From contig NZ_FOKR01000009.1 of assembly GCF_900112195.1 (NCBI RefSeq), positions 102,047 through 166,046 on the forward strand: a stretch of 64,000 nt of DNA, in the 5' to 3' direction. The stretch comes from Butyrivibrio sp. YAB3001. GTDB lineage: Bacteria; Bacillota; Clostridia; Lachnospirales; Lachnospiraceae. The notes under the pieces were generated by a model. That model was not told the origin of the DNA. It saw only the letters and a program-made list of their open reading frames with translations, and did no database searches. Position numbers and translations under genes: made by a program. This document shows, piece after piece, positions 8,723 through 16,581 of the stretch. How positions within the stretch are numbered: position 1 is the stretch's first letter; each line of letters opens with the position of its first letter.

Positions 8723-9092
8723 TGCAAGGCAAGGAATAACACAAGATAGAATTGATAATGCTAAGGATATAGACTTAATCCAGTATTTACAGGATAGATA
8801 TCAAGATAAGATCAGACAGCGCAAGACGGGAGAATTGGTTCTCTTGTCTAATAAATCATTTGTTGTATATAAAGACCATGCCTATGACTTTGGAGAAGTC
8901 AAACATCCATATAAAGATAGCATTTTTGTTGAGCAAATGCTGAGCGGTTGCACGTTCATGGAAGCCGTTGAACGATTAGAAATATGGCTCGCTGAGCAAA
9001 AAGGCGGTATTCATATGTTTGATAATCTTGATTCAAAAAGAAATGATGATGTTGACGAAGGGATGATGCAGATTCCATATGGATTATGGTAA
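8723..9092 (+). pseudogene. DUF3991/CHC2-type mobile-element protein, N-terminal fragment
   Basis: From about 8729 the frame reads RQGITQDRIDNAKDIDLIQY and continues to VEQMLSGCTFMEAVERLEIWL. This is the N-terminal layout of conjugative-element proteins with a degenerate CHC2 zinc finger (DUF3991, TOPRIM-linked). There is no ATG near the true beginning; the only upstream start is a TTG at 8694 inside the antisense integrase remnant. The usual TOPRIM part is missing because the frame stops at 9092, roughly 120 residues in. It is probably an untranslated remnant. Confidence 0.55.
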
Positions 9093-9096
9093 TAGT

Positions 9097-9137
9097 AAAA
9101 GCCTCTAATCAGTATTAAACTGATAGGGGCTTTTTTC
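9097..9137. terminator. Convergent terminator
   Basis: AAAAGCCTCTAATCAGT and its near-complement ACTGATAGGGGCTTTT form a long stem with T-runs in both directions. It overlaps the last codons of the minus-strand XRE gene. Confidence 0.75.
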
Positions 9138-9341
9138 CTCTTTTTCGGGGATAAAGCGAAGGATATCTTTGACATCACAATGCAGAACTAAGCATAAGTC
9201 ATTTATGGTTCTGGTTGAGATATCTTTATTATGTTTCAGTCTATGAAGCGTGCTGTGAGAAAAGTTGTGCTTATTAGTAAGCGTGTACCAATTTTCGCCA
9301 GAACGCTTTAACGTTTCCCAAAATGGCGCATAATCTATCAT
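9105..9341 (-). CDS. Small XRE/Cro-type DNA-binding regulator
   Basis: 78 aa. The core is a Cro/C1-type helix-turn-helix in the short form common on Firmicutes mobile elements: WETLKRSGENWYTLTNKHNF (helix 1-2), STLHRLKHNKDISTRTINDL (recognition helix and helix 4) and HCDVKDILRFIPE at the end. AGAGGA lies about ten bases before the ATG at 9341. It is divergent from the zinc-ribbon gene at 9454; the 110-base gap between them is AT-rich and could hold its operator. The target is unknown. Confidence 0.82.
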   Translation of the reverse strand: MIDYAPFWETLKRSGENWYTLTNKHNFSHSTLHRLKHNKDISTRTINDLCLVLHCDVKDILRFIPEKEEKSPYQFNTD

Positions 9342-9453
9342 TAGTTAAATTCCTCTAAAAAAAGGGTAAAATATCTTGCGTTTGTTGAATATCTTCTATA
9401 AAACGAATATAATAAGAATATATTCGTAATAACGTATATTTTGGAGGTGGAAA

Positions 9454-10044
9454 ATGGCTGATAATCAGAATGCAAATCTTAAACCTTGTAAGCATTGCGG
9501 ACAGATGATGGCAAAAAGCGCAAAGGTATGTCCTAACTGTGGTGGAAAAAATAAACCACCAATCTACAAGCGACCATGGTTTATTGTTATAGCAGTTATT
9601 TTTGTTCTTGGTGTAATTGGAAGCATTGGCGGTGGTGGGAATTCATCTAATTCTGGAAGCAGTTCAACTACTACTAAGACAGAGACAGCCAACACTACAA
9701 CACAAGAAACAAAAGAAGAAGTTATAGAATACACACATTATGATGTGTCTGAAATGATGGACGACCTTAATGGAAACGCTATGAAAGCACAAAACAAGTA
9801 TAAGGGTCAGTACATTGAAATTACTGGAAGGTTGAATACCATAGACAGTGATGGAAAATATATATCAGTGACAAGGTCTGATGATGAATGGGCTATACTT
9901 GGTGTTCATTGCACAATAAAGACAGATGAGCAGCGTAATAAAGTTATGGATATGACTATAGGTGATACTGTTACAATTCGTGGAAAGTGCACAGATTGTG
10001 GTGAGGTTTTAGGATTTTATCTGGATATTGAGGAAATAGAATAA
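9454..10044 (+). CDS. Zinc-ribbon membrane protein with OB-fold (tRNA_anti-like) domain
   Basis: 196 aa. An N-terminal zinc ribbon (CKHCG ... CPNCGGK, residues about 12-30) is followed by one transmembrane helix (WFIVIAVIFVLGVIGSIGGG, about 43-62), a Ser/Thr-rich linker and a C-terminal domain from about residue 95. The C-terminal part (YKGQYIEITGRLNTIDSDGK ... GDTVTIRGKC) looks like the tRNA_anti-like OB fold seen in many small Firmicutes surface proteins. GGAGGTGG upstream fixes the start. It is a likely cargo gene of the decayed island; its function is not known. Confidence 0.8.
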   Translation: MADNQNANLKPCKHCGQMMAKSAKVCPNCGGKNKPPIYKRPWFIVIAVIFVLGVIGSIGGGGNSSNSGSSSTTTKTETANTTTQETKEEVIEYTHYDVSEMMDDLNGNAMKAQNKYKGQYIEITGRLNTIDSDGKYISVTRSDDEWAILGVHCTIKTDEQRNKVMDMTIGDTVTIRGKCTDCGEVLGFYLDIEEIE

Positions 10045-10052
10045 TATAAATA

Positions 10053-10088
10053 AAAAGTGACGTTCTGAGAAAGAGCGTCACTTTTTTA
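10053..10088 (+). terminator. Terminator after the zinc-ribbon gene
   Basis: AAAGTGACGTTCT and AAGAGCGTCACTTT form a strong hairpin followed by a T-run. Confidence 0.85.
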
Positions 10089-10090
10089 AT

Positions 10091-10112
10091 AAGTGGTTCC
10101 TAAGTGGTTCTT
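10091..10112 (+). repeat. Tandem 11-bp box, copy 2
   Basis: Identical 22 bases to copy 1 at 8504. The 342-base open frame on the minus strand (10086-10427) ends inside this box and shows no protein family, so I do not call it a gene. Confidence 0.85.
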
Positions 10113-10420
10113 AAAAATAGCGTAACCATGCGGTTTATCCAAACACCTTTTCCCATCTCTCGTCAGATACCGCTCTGAAATTGTAAAACTTCCGTAAAAA
10201 AACTTGCATCTTATTGACACAATCCCAGCAAAATCAATATATTGTAAATAGATAAGCAAACACTTGAGGTTTGCTTGAGCGATGAAGTCGTATGGAGAGC
10301 TGGTATGCTTTGCACGATGGAGCCATAGGTGGGTTTGATAAGTAACCACAAGCCAGCTAGGAGTAATCTGAAAGAAAATTATCAAATAATGTTTTTTTAA
10401 AAAACGTTTGTCTCTTTTCA
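10113..10420. other. Gene-free stretch inside the island
   Basis: I see no supported gene. The sequence between repeat copy 2 and the antitoxin promoter contains only a weak minus-strand frame without recognisable motifs or a ribosome binding site. Confidence 0.4.
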
Positions 10421-10449
10421 TTGACACAAGCCGTGCAAACGCTTATATT
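10421..10449 (+). promoter_or_regulatory. Promoter of the antitoxin RNA
   Basis: TTGACA at 10421-10426 and TATATT at 10444-10449 with the ideal 17-base spacing, firing towards the toxin gene's 3' end. Confidence 0.8.
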
Positions 10450-10463
10450 GTAAGTATAAAAAA

Positions 10464-10492
10464 GGTGCTACCCGTACAGCAACGGTTAGTCC
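10464..10492. repeat. Inverted repeat arm bounding the toxin-antitoxin locus (left)
   Basis: Outer nine bases GGTGCTACC and inner ten CGGTTAGTCC match the complement of the right arm at 10709-10737; the middle ten bases differ. Both convergent RNAs therefore carry near-identical 5' ends. Confidence 0.85.
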
Positions 10493-10506
10493 GAAATTTG
10501 ACGATT

Positions 10507-10550
10507 ATTAAAATAACCGCTTAGTTTGCAGACCGGGCGGTTATTTTAAT
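10507..10550. terminator. Bidirectional terminator shared by toxin and antitoxin RNAs
   Basis: ATTAAAATAACCGC at 10507-10520 pairs perfectly with GCGGTTATTTTAAT at 10537-10550, with A/T-runs on both sides. Confidence 0.85.
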
Positions 10551-10638
10551 GCTTGCTATTCCTACCGATGGAATAGCCAAGACCAAAGAACGTTGCACAA
10601 AGCGCAAGTACTGAAATCATGCCTTCCATGGTTATCAT
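10546..10638 (-). CDS. 30-aa membrane toxin, putative holin-like/TxpA-Fst type
   Basis: The ORF starts with ATG at 10638 after AGGAGG at a spacing of ten bases. It reads MITMEGMISVLALCATFFGL followed by GYSIGRNSKH, then TAA. The pattern of a short N-terminus, one hydrophobic helix of about 18 residues and a basic polar tail is that of the 'putative holin-like toxins' (TxpA/BsrG/Fst group) that insert in the membrane. A sigma-A promoter lies upstream, a long 5' leader precedes it, and the message ends in the terminator shared with the antisense RNA. The locus sits between copies 2 and 3 of the island repeat, consistent with an addiction module that stabilised the element. Confidence 0.78.
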   Translation of the reverse strand: MITMEGMISVLALCATFFGLGYSIGRNSKH

Positions 10639-10708
10639 AGGGCAGGTTCCTCCTATAGTTATTCCCTTGCGGGTTTCTATATAAACAGGGCTTGTACTCC
10701 CTGATAGA

Positions 10709-10737
10709 GGACTAACCGCAACCGTTTAGGTAGCACC
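10709..10737. repeat. Inverted repeat arm bounding the toxin-antitoxin locus (right)
   Basis: Complement of the left arm at 10464-10492 in its first ten and last nine bases. It lies at the 5' end of the predicted toxin transcript. Confidence 0.85.
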
Positions 10738-10746
10738 AATAGCATA

Positions 10747-10774
10747 ATTATATCAATAAATTTTGCCTTGTAAA
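10747..10774 (-). promoter_or_regulatory. Promoter of the toxin gene
   Basis: On the minus strand TTTACA (10774-10769) and TATAAT (10752-10747) are 16 bases apart. Transcription would begin at about the right inverted-repeat arm, leaving a leader of about 100 bases. Confidence 0.75.
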
Positions 10775-10856
10775 TCCAAAATGTTATTAAGGATACAAGG
10801 CTATAATATTTCGTAAATGGTTCTCAAAATGGCTGCAAATAAAGCGGTTATTTATT

Positions 10857-10882
10857 AAGTGGTTCCTAAAGTGGTTTCTAAG
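10857..10882 (+). repeat. Tandem 11-bp box, copy 3 (diverged)
   Basis: AAGTGGTTCCT followed by AAAGTGGTTTCTAAG, a variant of copies 1 and 2. A further degenerate pair (AAATGGTTCTC) lies at about 10815-10832. The island seems to end shortly after this point. Confidence 0.75.
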
Positions 10883-10979
10883 AAAAAAAGGATGCCGCAT
10901 ACCTCCTTTCCATGCGTGTTTCAGAGATAGGTGATTATTCGAATCACGTCACTCCGATTGAATATTAGGACCGCAAATA

Positions 10980-11225
10980 ATGTTGGCTTTTGTTCAGAAG
11001 GATTATCACAACCAGGGTATCGGTAAAGCTCTCTTTGAGCATGTTTTGCATGAGATAAGTGCTGCTAATAATTCTGCTTCAACTATTACAGTTAATGCAT
11101 CACCATATGCTGTAGGATTCTATGAAAAACTTGGCTTTACTGCAACTTCAGAAGAGCAGGAAAAACATGGAATTCGATTTGTGCCGATGAAGTACGCGAT
11201 TGAAGATATTAGATTTGAGTTATAA
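10980..11225 (+). pseudogene. GNAT acetyltransferase, C-terminal fragment
   Basis: 81 residues starting MLAFVQKDYHNQGIGKALFE, which contains acetyl-CoA binding motif A (Q/RxxGxG/A as NQGIGKA), then motif B with SPYAVGFYEKLGF. Intact GNAT enzymes have about 80-90 more residues before motif A; here a stop (TGA at about 10959) lies just upstream in frame, and no ribosome binding site precedes the ATG. I read it as the surviving 3' end of a gene truncated at the island boundary. Confidence 0.75.
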
Positions 11226-11513
11226 ATAAAGCCGGTATTCACAGCAGTTTGCAATCGTTATTCGATTGTAAGCTGTTTATTTATGAATCCTTGGGGTTCA
11301 TCAAGAAAGAAAGCGGGAATCTGCTGACTGCGTATTGGAAAGTGCCAGACGATAAGGCTGTGCAGAATTGTATGAATTGATACGTGATAGGATAGGTGCA
11401 ATAATTGGGAGCCCTGAACAGTAAAAACTACAGTTAAATAAATATACAATAACTTTTACAGTTAATATAATAATATATTAGTATATGGGCTAAATACGAA
11501 ATGGGGGATTTCT

Positions 11514-12605
11514 ATGATTCTAAAAACATCGCAGAACGGTCAGGAACTTGAGAATGGAAGTGAAATACTTGAATTTATAGATGTTCCGGAGGAAGACGCA
11601 CTTAAACTATATTCACCTGTAACTAATGCGCTTGTTGTGGTGAAATGCGGCAGCAGGCATCTTCTTGGCTTTAATAAATGGCGCAGGCGCTTTGAGATAT
11701 TCGGAGGGTGTCGTGAGGAAGGTGAAACTCTAAGGGAATGCATTGTCAGAGAAACTGAGGAGGAATTAGGCCTTAAGGATGTTGCTTTCGAATATATAGG
11801 GCTTGTGCATTACAATATGGCGCCGTCATACTTTAGCAAGGAATGGCATGAGGAATATGGTGCATTGTATGGACTGACTGTTTCAGAGGATAGATTGCCT
11901 GAAATAGAAAAAGCACGAACAGATAAGGAAGAGATAGAAAGACTTGCCTTTTACGACGATATTAAGGGAAAAGAAGTTGTTGCTCAGATAGACGAATATC
12001 TGCTAGGTTTGTATGACGATGTTGTACCAACGATAGATGTGGCAAAAGAGCTTTTAAAAGAGGCAGCAGGCCTTAATCCCGGTCCGTGGGAGAGGCATAG
12101 TGAAAATGTGGCATTGGCTGCAAGAATGATAGCCAAGGAGTGTGATGATCTTAACCCGGATAAAGCATATGTTTTAGGGCTTCTTCATGATATCGGAAGA
12201 AGATTTGGTGTAAGCTTTTTGGCACATGTTTATGATGGGTATCATTTTCTTTTGGAAAGAGGCTATAAGGATGCAGCGAGGATTGCGTTAACACATTCTT
12301 TTAACCTGTGCAAACTTGAAGATTATGTAGGAAAATTTGATATCTCAGAGGAAAAGCAGGATGAGCTCAGGAGCCTATTAGCATCAATTAAATTAGATGA
12401 TTATGATTATCTCATACAGCTTTGTGATGCGCTGGCGCTGCCTGAGGGAATCGTGCCTGTTGAACAGAGGATGAACGATGTAAAGAGCAGACATGGTTAC
12501 TATCCTCAGGATAAATGGGACAGAAATCTTTTCCTGAAAGAATACTTTGAGAATAAGATGGGAAAAGACTTGTATGAGGTTCTAATGCAGACAAATAAAA
12601 ACTAA
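11514..12605 (+). CDS. NUDIX hydrolase fused to an HD-domain phosphohydrolase
   Basis: 363 aa in two domains. Residues about 1-165 are NUDIX: the box GGCREEGETLRECIV followed by RETEEELGL fits G-x5-E-x7-R-E-x2-E-E-x-G exactly. Residues about 185-340 are an HD domain: HSENVALAARMIAKE supplies the first histidine and LLHDIGRR the HD pair, with further metal-ligand candidates in ALTHSF and LIQLCDAL. NUDIX enzymes cleave nucleoside diphosphates linked to other moieties; HD enzymes remove phosphates from nucleotides or phospho-compounds. Together they suggest clean-up of a damaged or modified nucleotide in two steps. GGGGGA upstream supports the start at 11514. The substrate is unknown. Confidence 0.85.
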   Translation: MILKTSQNGQELENGSEILEFIDVPEEDALKLYSPVTNALVVVKCGSRHLLGFNKWRRRFEIFGGCREEGETLRECIVRETEEELGLKDVAFEYIGLVHYNMAPSYFSKEWHEEYGALYGLTVSEDRLPEIEKARTDKEEIERLAFYDDIKGKEVVAQIDEYLLGLYDDVVPTIDVAKELLKEAAGLNPGPWERHSENVALAARMIAKECDDLNPDKAYVLGLLHDIGRRFGVSFLAHVYDGYHFLLERGYKDAARIALTHSFNLCKLEDYVGKFDISEEKQDELRSLLASIKLDDYDYLIQLCDALALPEGIVPVEQRMNDVKSRHGYYPQDKWDRNLFLKEYFENKMGKDLYEVLMQTNKN

Positions 12606-12676
12606 ATGATATTAAAGTGTGTAGAATCAACAAAAATCATTGGTTGGCTTTCATGATATATAGCCTTTGATGCACC

Positions 12677-13567
12677 TCATACATGATAAAGAAGCCTTTT
12701 TGCAAAGGTGTTTCTGTAGTTGCTTGGAGTTAATCCTATTGTGGCTTTGAAGGTTCGGGAGAAGTTGTGAACATCTGAAAAGCCGACAGCGCTTGCTATT
12801 TCTGTGATTGACTTGTTACTGTCGGTAAGGAGAAAGCAGGCGGTGTCCATTTTTTGAGAAATTACAAATTGCTTTAGTGAACTTCCGTGTATTTCGCTGA
12901 AAAGGTGAGAGAGGTATTTGGGGCTATAGCCAAAAGTATCTGCAATCTCACCTATTTTTATATTCTTAGAGATGTTGCGTTTTATATAATCTGCGATATC
13001 AGAGTAAATCTGTTTCTGGCCGAGAGGGTCTTTTTCTAATGTGTTTTCTGCGGTAAATTGACCATAAAGCATCGCTATAATGGCTGTGGTCATAACGTCC
13101 AATGTCATATCCGGATAATTGTTCCTTTCAAGATCCTGAAGCTGCTTCATTTCGATGGCTATTTTTTCAAAACGAGGTATAGGCGCAGTCTGAGGAATGA
13201 TAAAACATCCATGTTTCTGATATGCCGGAAATTCGTCACTGTCTATAATTGCAGGAAAAGGTTCAATATCTGCTGTGAAGTGAACCCAATAGAAAGCGCA
13301 GTAGGACTTCTTGAAGCCTTCACGCATGGATTTGCTTGGGGGCAGGATAAGGTATTCGCCGGCATTTACCGTGAAATCTATTTCCATATATTCCAGGTAA
13401 AGAGTTCCTTCTGTGACAACAATAAGCTCATAATCGCATAAAAGCGGCATTTTAAGATGCTTCCAGTCTGAGGAGAGCGCCACAAATTTGCCTGAGCGTA
13501 AATAATGAAGGGGATTTTTTCCCGGGAAAATAAGATAATTTGATTTGTTAGTCCTTTTTATAGCCAT
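12677..13567 (-). CDS. AraC-family transcriptional regulator
   Basis: 296 aa. The N-terminal half is a cupin-like sugar-sensing domain (VNAGEYLILPPSKSM). The C-terminal 100 residues carry the two AraC helix-turn-helix motifs, IKIGEIADTFGYSPKYLSHL and SITEIASAVGFSDVHNFSRT, ending in GLTPSNYRN. It is divergent from the GH127 gene with about 230 bases between the starts, the usual arrangement for an activator of an adjacent sugar-utilisation gene. An L-arabinose-containing ligand is an inference from that neighbour. Confidence 0.92.
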   Translation of the reverse strand: MAIKRTNKSNYLIFPGKNPLHYLRSGKFVALSSDWKHLKMPLLCDYELIVVTEGTLYLEYMEIDFTVNAGEYLILPPSKSMREGFKKSYCAFYWVHFTADIEPFPAIIDSDEFPAYQKHGCFIIPQTAPIPRFEKIAIEMKQLQDLERNNYPDMTLDVMTTAIIAMLYGQFTAENTLEKDPLGQKQIYSDIADYIKRNISKNIKIGEIADTFGYSPKYLSHLFSEIHGSSLKQFVISQKMDTACFLLTDSNKSITEIASAVGFSDVHNFSRTFKATIGLTPSNYRNTFAKRLLYHV

Positions 13568-13795
13568 TTGTCTGCCAATCCTTTTAACACCAAAAATGAA
13601 AAAATAACACCATTTGGATAAATATTAACACAAATTGTAAAAATTAATCCACTATAGCACGATGAAATAAGGAATTATTAAGTTTGGAAAAAATGACACT
13701 TTATCGATAAGTCAGCTATTTAACCACTTTGCAATATGGGATAATCTAGTACAGTGGTTTTTGAATATTAAGAAATTCAGATGGGGTGAAAAGAA

Positions 13796-15745
13796 ATGGA
13801 AAGTTTATGGAAAAGCGTTCCTCATGGAAACGTCAAAGTGACAGATGTTTATTACGATGAGGCACTCAAGATTGATGTGAAGAACATGCTTCTTCTAGAT
13901 GTGGATAGGCTCCTGGCGGGATTCAGGGAGGCAGCAGGATTTATTGCGGGTCTTGACGCGGATGCCAGAGAAAAGCTGATGAAGGGTAAAAAACGTTATG
14001 GCGGTATGTGGGAAGATGGCATGATAGGCGGCCATACACTTGGGCACTATATCACTGCGATGGCGCAGGCAATGGCAAATCCGGGACTTTCACAGGAGAT
14101 GCAGGCTGAAGTTGCAAAAAAGCTTGAATATGTGATTGACGCGCTCAAAGAGTGTCAGGATTACACTGTCGGAACTGAGTATGAGGGATTTATTTTTGGT
14201 GCAAATCTTCCTACAAAGGAGTTTCAGGAAAATCCGGCTCTTCAGTTTGATAACGTGGAAAAAGGACTTGGAGAGATTTTTACACAGGCATGGGTTCCGT
14301 GGTATACAATGCACAAAATTCTGACGGGATTAAATGCTGCGTTTAGAGTAGCAGGAAATGAAAAGGCTTTGCAGGTTGCAAATTCACTTGGAAAATGGAT
14401 TTCAAACCGTACAAAGAAGTGGGATAAAGAGACGCACAGAACTGTACTTGGAATAGAGTATGGCGGGATGAACGATTGCCTCTATGAACTTTATCAGATA
14501 AACAAAGATCTCAATGAGAAAAACAGTAATCTTTGCGATTCTTCATATGAGGAGTTTAAGGAAGCAGCTCACTGTTTTGATGATGAAACGCTTTTTGAGA
14601 AGATTTTTTCGGGAAAAGAAAATGTTCTAAATAATACACATGCAAACACTACAATTCCGAAGTTTATTGGCGCGCTTGCCAGATATGAAGTTGATCATAA
14701 TGAAGCAAAATACCTGGAATATGCAAAAGCGTTCTGGGATATGGTTGTTCTGCACCATACATATGTGACTGGTGGCAACAGTGAAGATGAGCACTTCGGA
14801 GAAGACGATGTTCTTGATAAGGAACGAACAAACGTCAACAATGAAACGTGCAATACCTACAACATGCTTAAGTTTTCCAAGAGACTTTTTGAGGCTACCG
14901 GGGAAAAGAAATATCTTGAATATGTGGAAAGAACTCTGATAAACGCAATCATGGCTTCACAGAACCATGAAACCGGATTTACTACATATTTTCAGCCCAT
15001 GGCAACAGGCTACCACAAGGTATTTAACACTCTTGATGGCAATTTCTGGTGCTGCACAGGAACAGGTTATGAGAATTTTACCAAACTTCAGAGAGGCATA
15101 TATTATCAGGGAAAAGAAAAAATGCTGATTGCGTTGTATCTTGCTTCGGAGTGCAAGATGGGAGACTATTCGATAAAACAGGATTGTGATCTTTCAAAAA
15201 GTGATGAGATAAGAATTACAATCACACCAAATGAAGGAAGAACAGTTAATGACGATATATGGCTTCGCAAACCGGAATGGATTTGTGGCAAACCGGATGT
15301 AAAGATTGAAGGAACTAACGAAAAGGCAGAAGAAAAAGAAGGATTTTTTGTCATACCAAACGATTTTTTAACGAAAGAAACTACAATTGTTGTCAGATTC
15401 CCCATGTCTATATCATGCACGAATCTTCAGGATGGCATGGATACATATGCTTTTTCATATGGACCATTTGTATTATCGGCAAGGCTCGGAACTGCCAAAA
15501 TAAGCACAACTTCCCATGGAGTTGCTGTAAGTGTTTCGGCATCCAGGAGTGTTGAAAGTGACCACTTAAAAGTTACAGCTGAAAAATCAGTGGATGAATA
15601 TATCAAAAACATCGATAAGTACCTGATAAAGAGAGAAGGTCAGATGGAATTTGATCTTACCGGAGTATCTAAGGATCTGGTATTTACAACTCACTATAAC
15701 CAGTACAAAGAAAGCTATGGTATATATTGGGCATTCGAGTGCTGA
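13796..15745 (+). CDS. GH127 beta-L-arabinofuranosidase
   Basis: 649 aa, no signal peptide, probably cytoplasmic. Family GH127 (formerly DUF1680) removes beta-1,2-linked L-arabinofuranose from plant glycoproteins and pectic side chains and needs a zinc site of one Glu and three Cys. Those residues are visible: E350 and C352 in NNETCNTYN and C419-C420 in FWCCTGTG. The N-terminal barrel motif GGMWEDGMIGGHTLGHY is also typical. The gene is preceded by GGGGTGAAAAG and by the divergent AraC regulator and followed by a terminator, so it is a single-gene unit. Confidence 0.93.
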   Translation: MESLWKSVPHGNVKVTDVYYDEALKIDVKNMLLLDVDRLLAGFREAAGFIAGLDADAREKLMKGKKRYGGMWEDGMIGGHTLGHYITAMAQAMANPGLSQEMQAEVAKKLEYVIDALKECQDYTVGTEYEGFIFGANLPTKEFQENPALQFDNVEKGLGEIFTQAWVPWYTMHKILTGLNAAFRVAGNEKALQVANSLGKWISNRTKKWDKETHRTVLGIEYGGMNDCLYELYQINKDLNEKNSNLCDSSYEEFKEAAHCFDDETLFEKIFSGKENVLNNTHANTTIPKFIGALARYEVDHNEAKYLEYAKAFWDMVVLHHTYVTGGNSEDEHFGEDDVLDKERTNVNNETCNTYNMLKFSKRLFEATGEKKYLEYVERTLINAIMASQNHETGFTTYFQPMATGYHKVFNTLDGNFWCCTGTGYENFTKLQRGIYYQGKEKMLIALYLASECKMGDYSIKQDCDLSKSDEIRITITPNEGRTVNDDIWLRKPEWICGKPDVKIEGTNEKAEEKEGFFVIPNDFLTKETTIVVRFPMSISCTNLQDGMDTYAFSYGPFVLSARLGTAKISTTSHGVAVSVSASRSVESDHLKVTAEKSVDEYIKNIDKYLIKREGQMEFDLTGVSKDLVFTTHYNQYKESYGIYWAFEC

Positions 15746-15750
15746 AAAAA

Positions 15751-15790
15751 TCTCTCCTATGGAAAAAATAAACCATAGGAGAGATATCTT
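15751..15790 (+). terminator. Terminator of the GH127 gene
   Basis: TCTCTCCTATGG pairs perfectly with CCATAGGAGAGA (15773-15784); the following tract is only moderately T-rich. Confidence 0.7.
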
Positions 15791-15898
15791 TGTAAATTTG
15801 CGTGTATATACTGTGACTCTGTTAGAATATGATTAAAATGACTTGCATGGCAATTGACTTGGAAGGGTCAATTTGCCCACTATACATGAATAATCGAA

Positions 15899-16252
15899 TC
15901 AATTAGCGGAAGCCTCTGATTCTGTAGTCTCAGTTGAGGTTTCTGTTTCAGTTGTTTCCTCTGAAGAACTCTCTGCAGAAGCTTCGGAAGTGTCTGCTGT
16001 TCCTTCCTCAGTTGTCTCAGATACAGTTGCATCAGTAGCATCTGTTGATACTTCTGTAGCGGAAGCATCAGAAGATGAGTTTGATGCGCTGACTTTATTC
16101 CAAACAATTGAACCGGCAATGGCAATAACGATGGCAGCAACAACGACTATGCTGGAAATCTTTATGATTTTATTTCTCTTTTTCTGCTTGGCGATTCTTT
16201 CTTTACGACCTGCTTTTTCTTTTTTGTAAGCGTCTATTTTTTCCTGACTCAT
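15899..16252 (-). CDS. Small single-pass membrane protein with Ser/Thr/Glu-rich tail
   Basis: 117 aa. The N-terminus is basic (KKEKAGRKERIAKQKKRNK), followed by one transmembrane helix (IIKISSIVVVAAIVIAIAGS, about residues 29-48). The rest, about 65 residues, is almost only S, T, E, A and D and should face outside. The basic-in orientation fits the positive-inside rule. I do not recognise a family; such proteins are common in Lachnospiraceae and often misread as serine-rich shadows on the opposite strand. Confidence 0.72.
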   Translation of the reverse strand: MSQEKIDAYKKEKAGRKERIAKQKKRNKIIKISSIVVVAAIVIAIAGSIVWNKVSASNSSSDASATEVSTDATDATVSETTEEGTADTSEASAESSSEETTETETSTETTESEASAN

Positions 16253-16581
16253 AGTTTTTCCCCATTTCTATAGTTTTGAATTTGTGTTGTGCATTTACAC
16301 AAGAATATATTATACTCCAATTGTGAATAAAATGATAAATAAATATGTGGGATTTATGTTTTAAACTATACATTCTTTGTTGCACGAAAAATGTAGTAAA
16401 TGCGTGCTTCTGAAAATTTTTTAATAACATATATCATATTAAATCATTAAGCCTGTGTGTCTGTGAATATTTATCAGCATTGCCAAAGCAATTCTTTAGT
16501 GCTGAATATTATCACATCAGTATAACTATATTTATAATACAAAATGAAAACGCTTACATTTTAATAAGGATGGAATAGAAA
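16253..16581. other. Gene-free stretch between divergent genes
   Basis: AT-rich intergenic DNA between the small membrane protein and the dihydrouridine synthase, which must hold both promoters. An imperfect inverted repeat (GAATATTTATCAGCA with TGCTGAATATTATC) lies at about 16467-16511. No gene is seen. Confidence 0.4.

Larger units (their letters stand above)
10456..10550 (+). ncRNA. Antisense RNA antitoxin of a type I toxin-antitoxin locus
   Basis: A short plus-strand RNA of about 95 bases is predicted from the strong promoter at 10421 to the bidirectional terminator at 10507-10550. It overlaps the toxin message tail to tail at that terminator. Its 5' end (10464-10492) begins with the same GGTGCTACC and ends with the same CGGTTAGTCC as the 5' end of the toxin RNA. 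It has no ORF. The arrangement fits convergent type I loci, where the antisense RNA blocks toxin translation or destabilises the message. Confidence 0.65.

Noticed and set aside
10086..10427. 113-codon minus-strand frame inside the island
   Set aside because: No recognisable domain or ribosome binding site; its end is made of the 11-bp repeat and its start overlaps the antitoxin promoter.
11290..11380. Short coherent translation (FIKKESGNLLTAYWKVPDDK) before the NUDIX-HD gene
   Set aside because: Too short, no start codon or ribosome binding site; at most an unidentifiable gene remnant.
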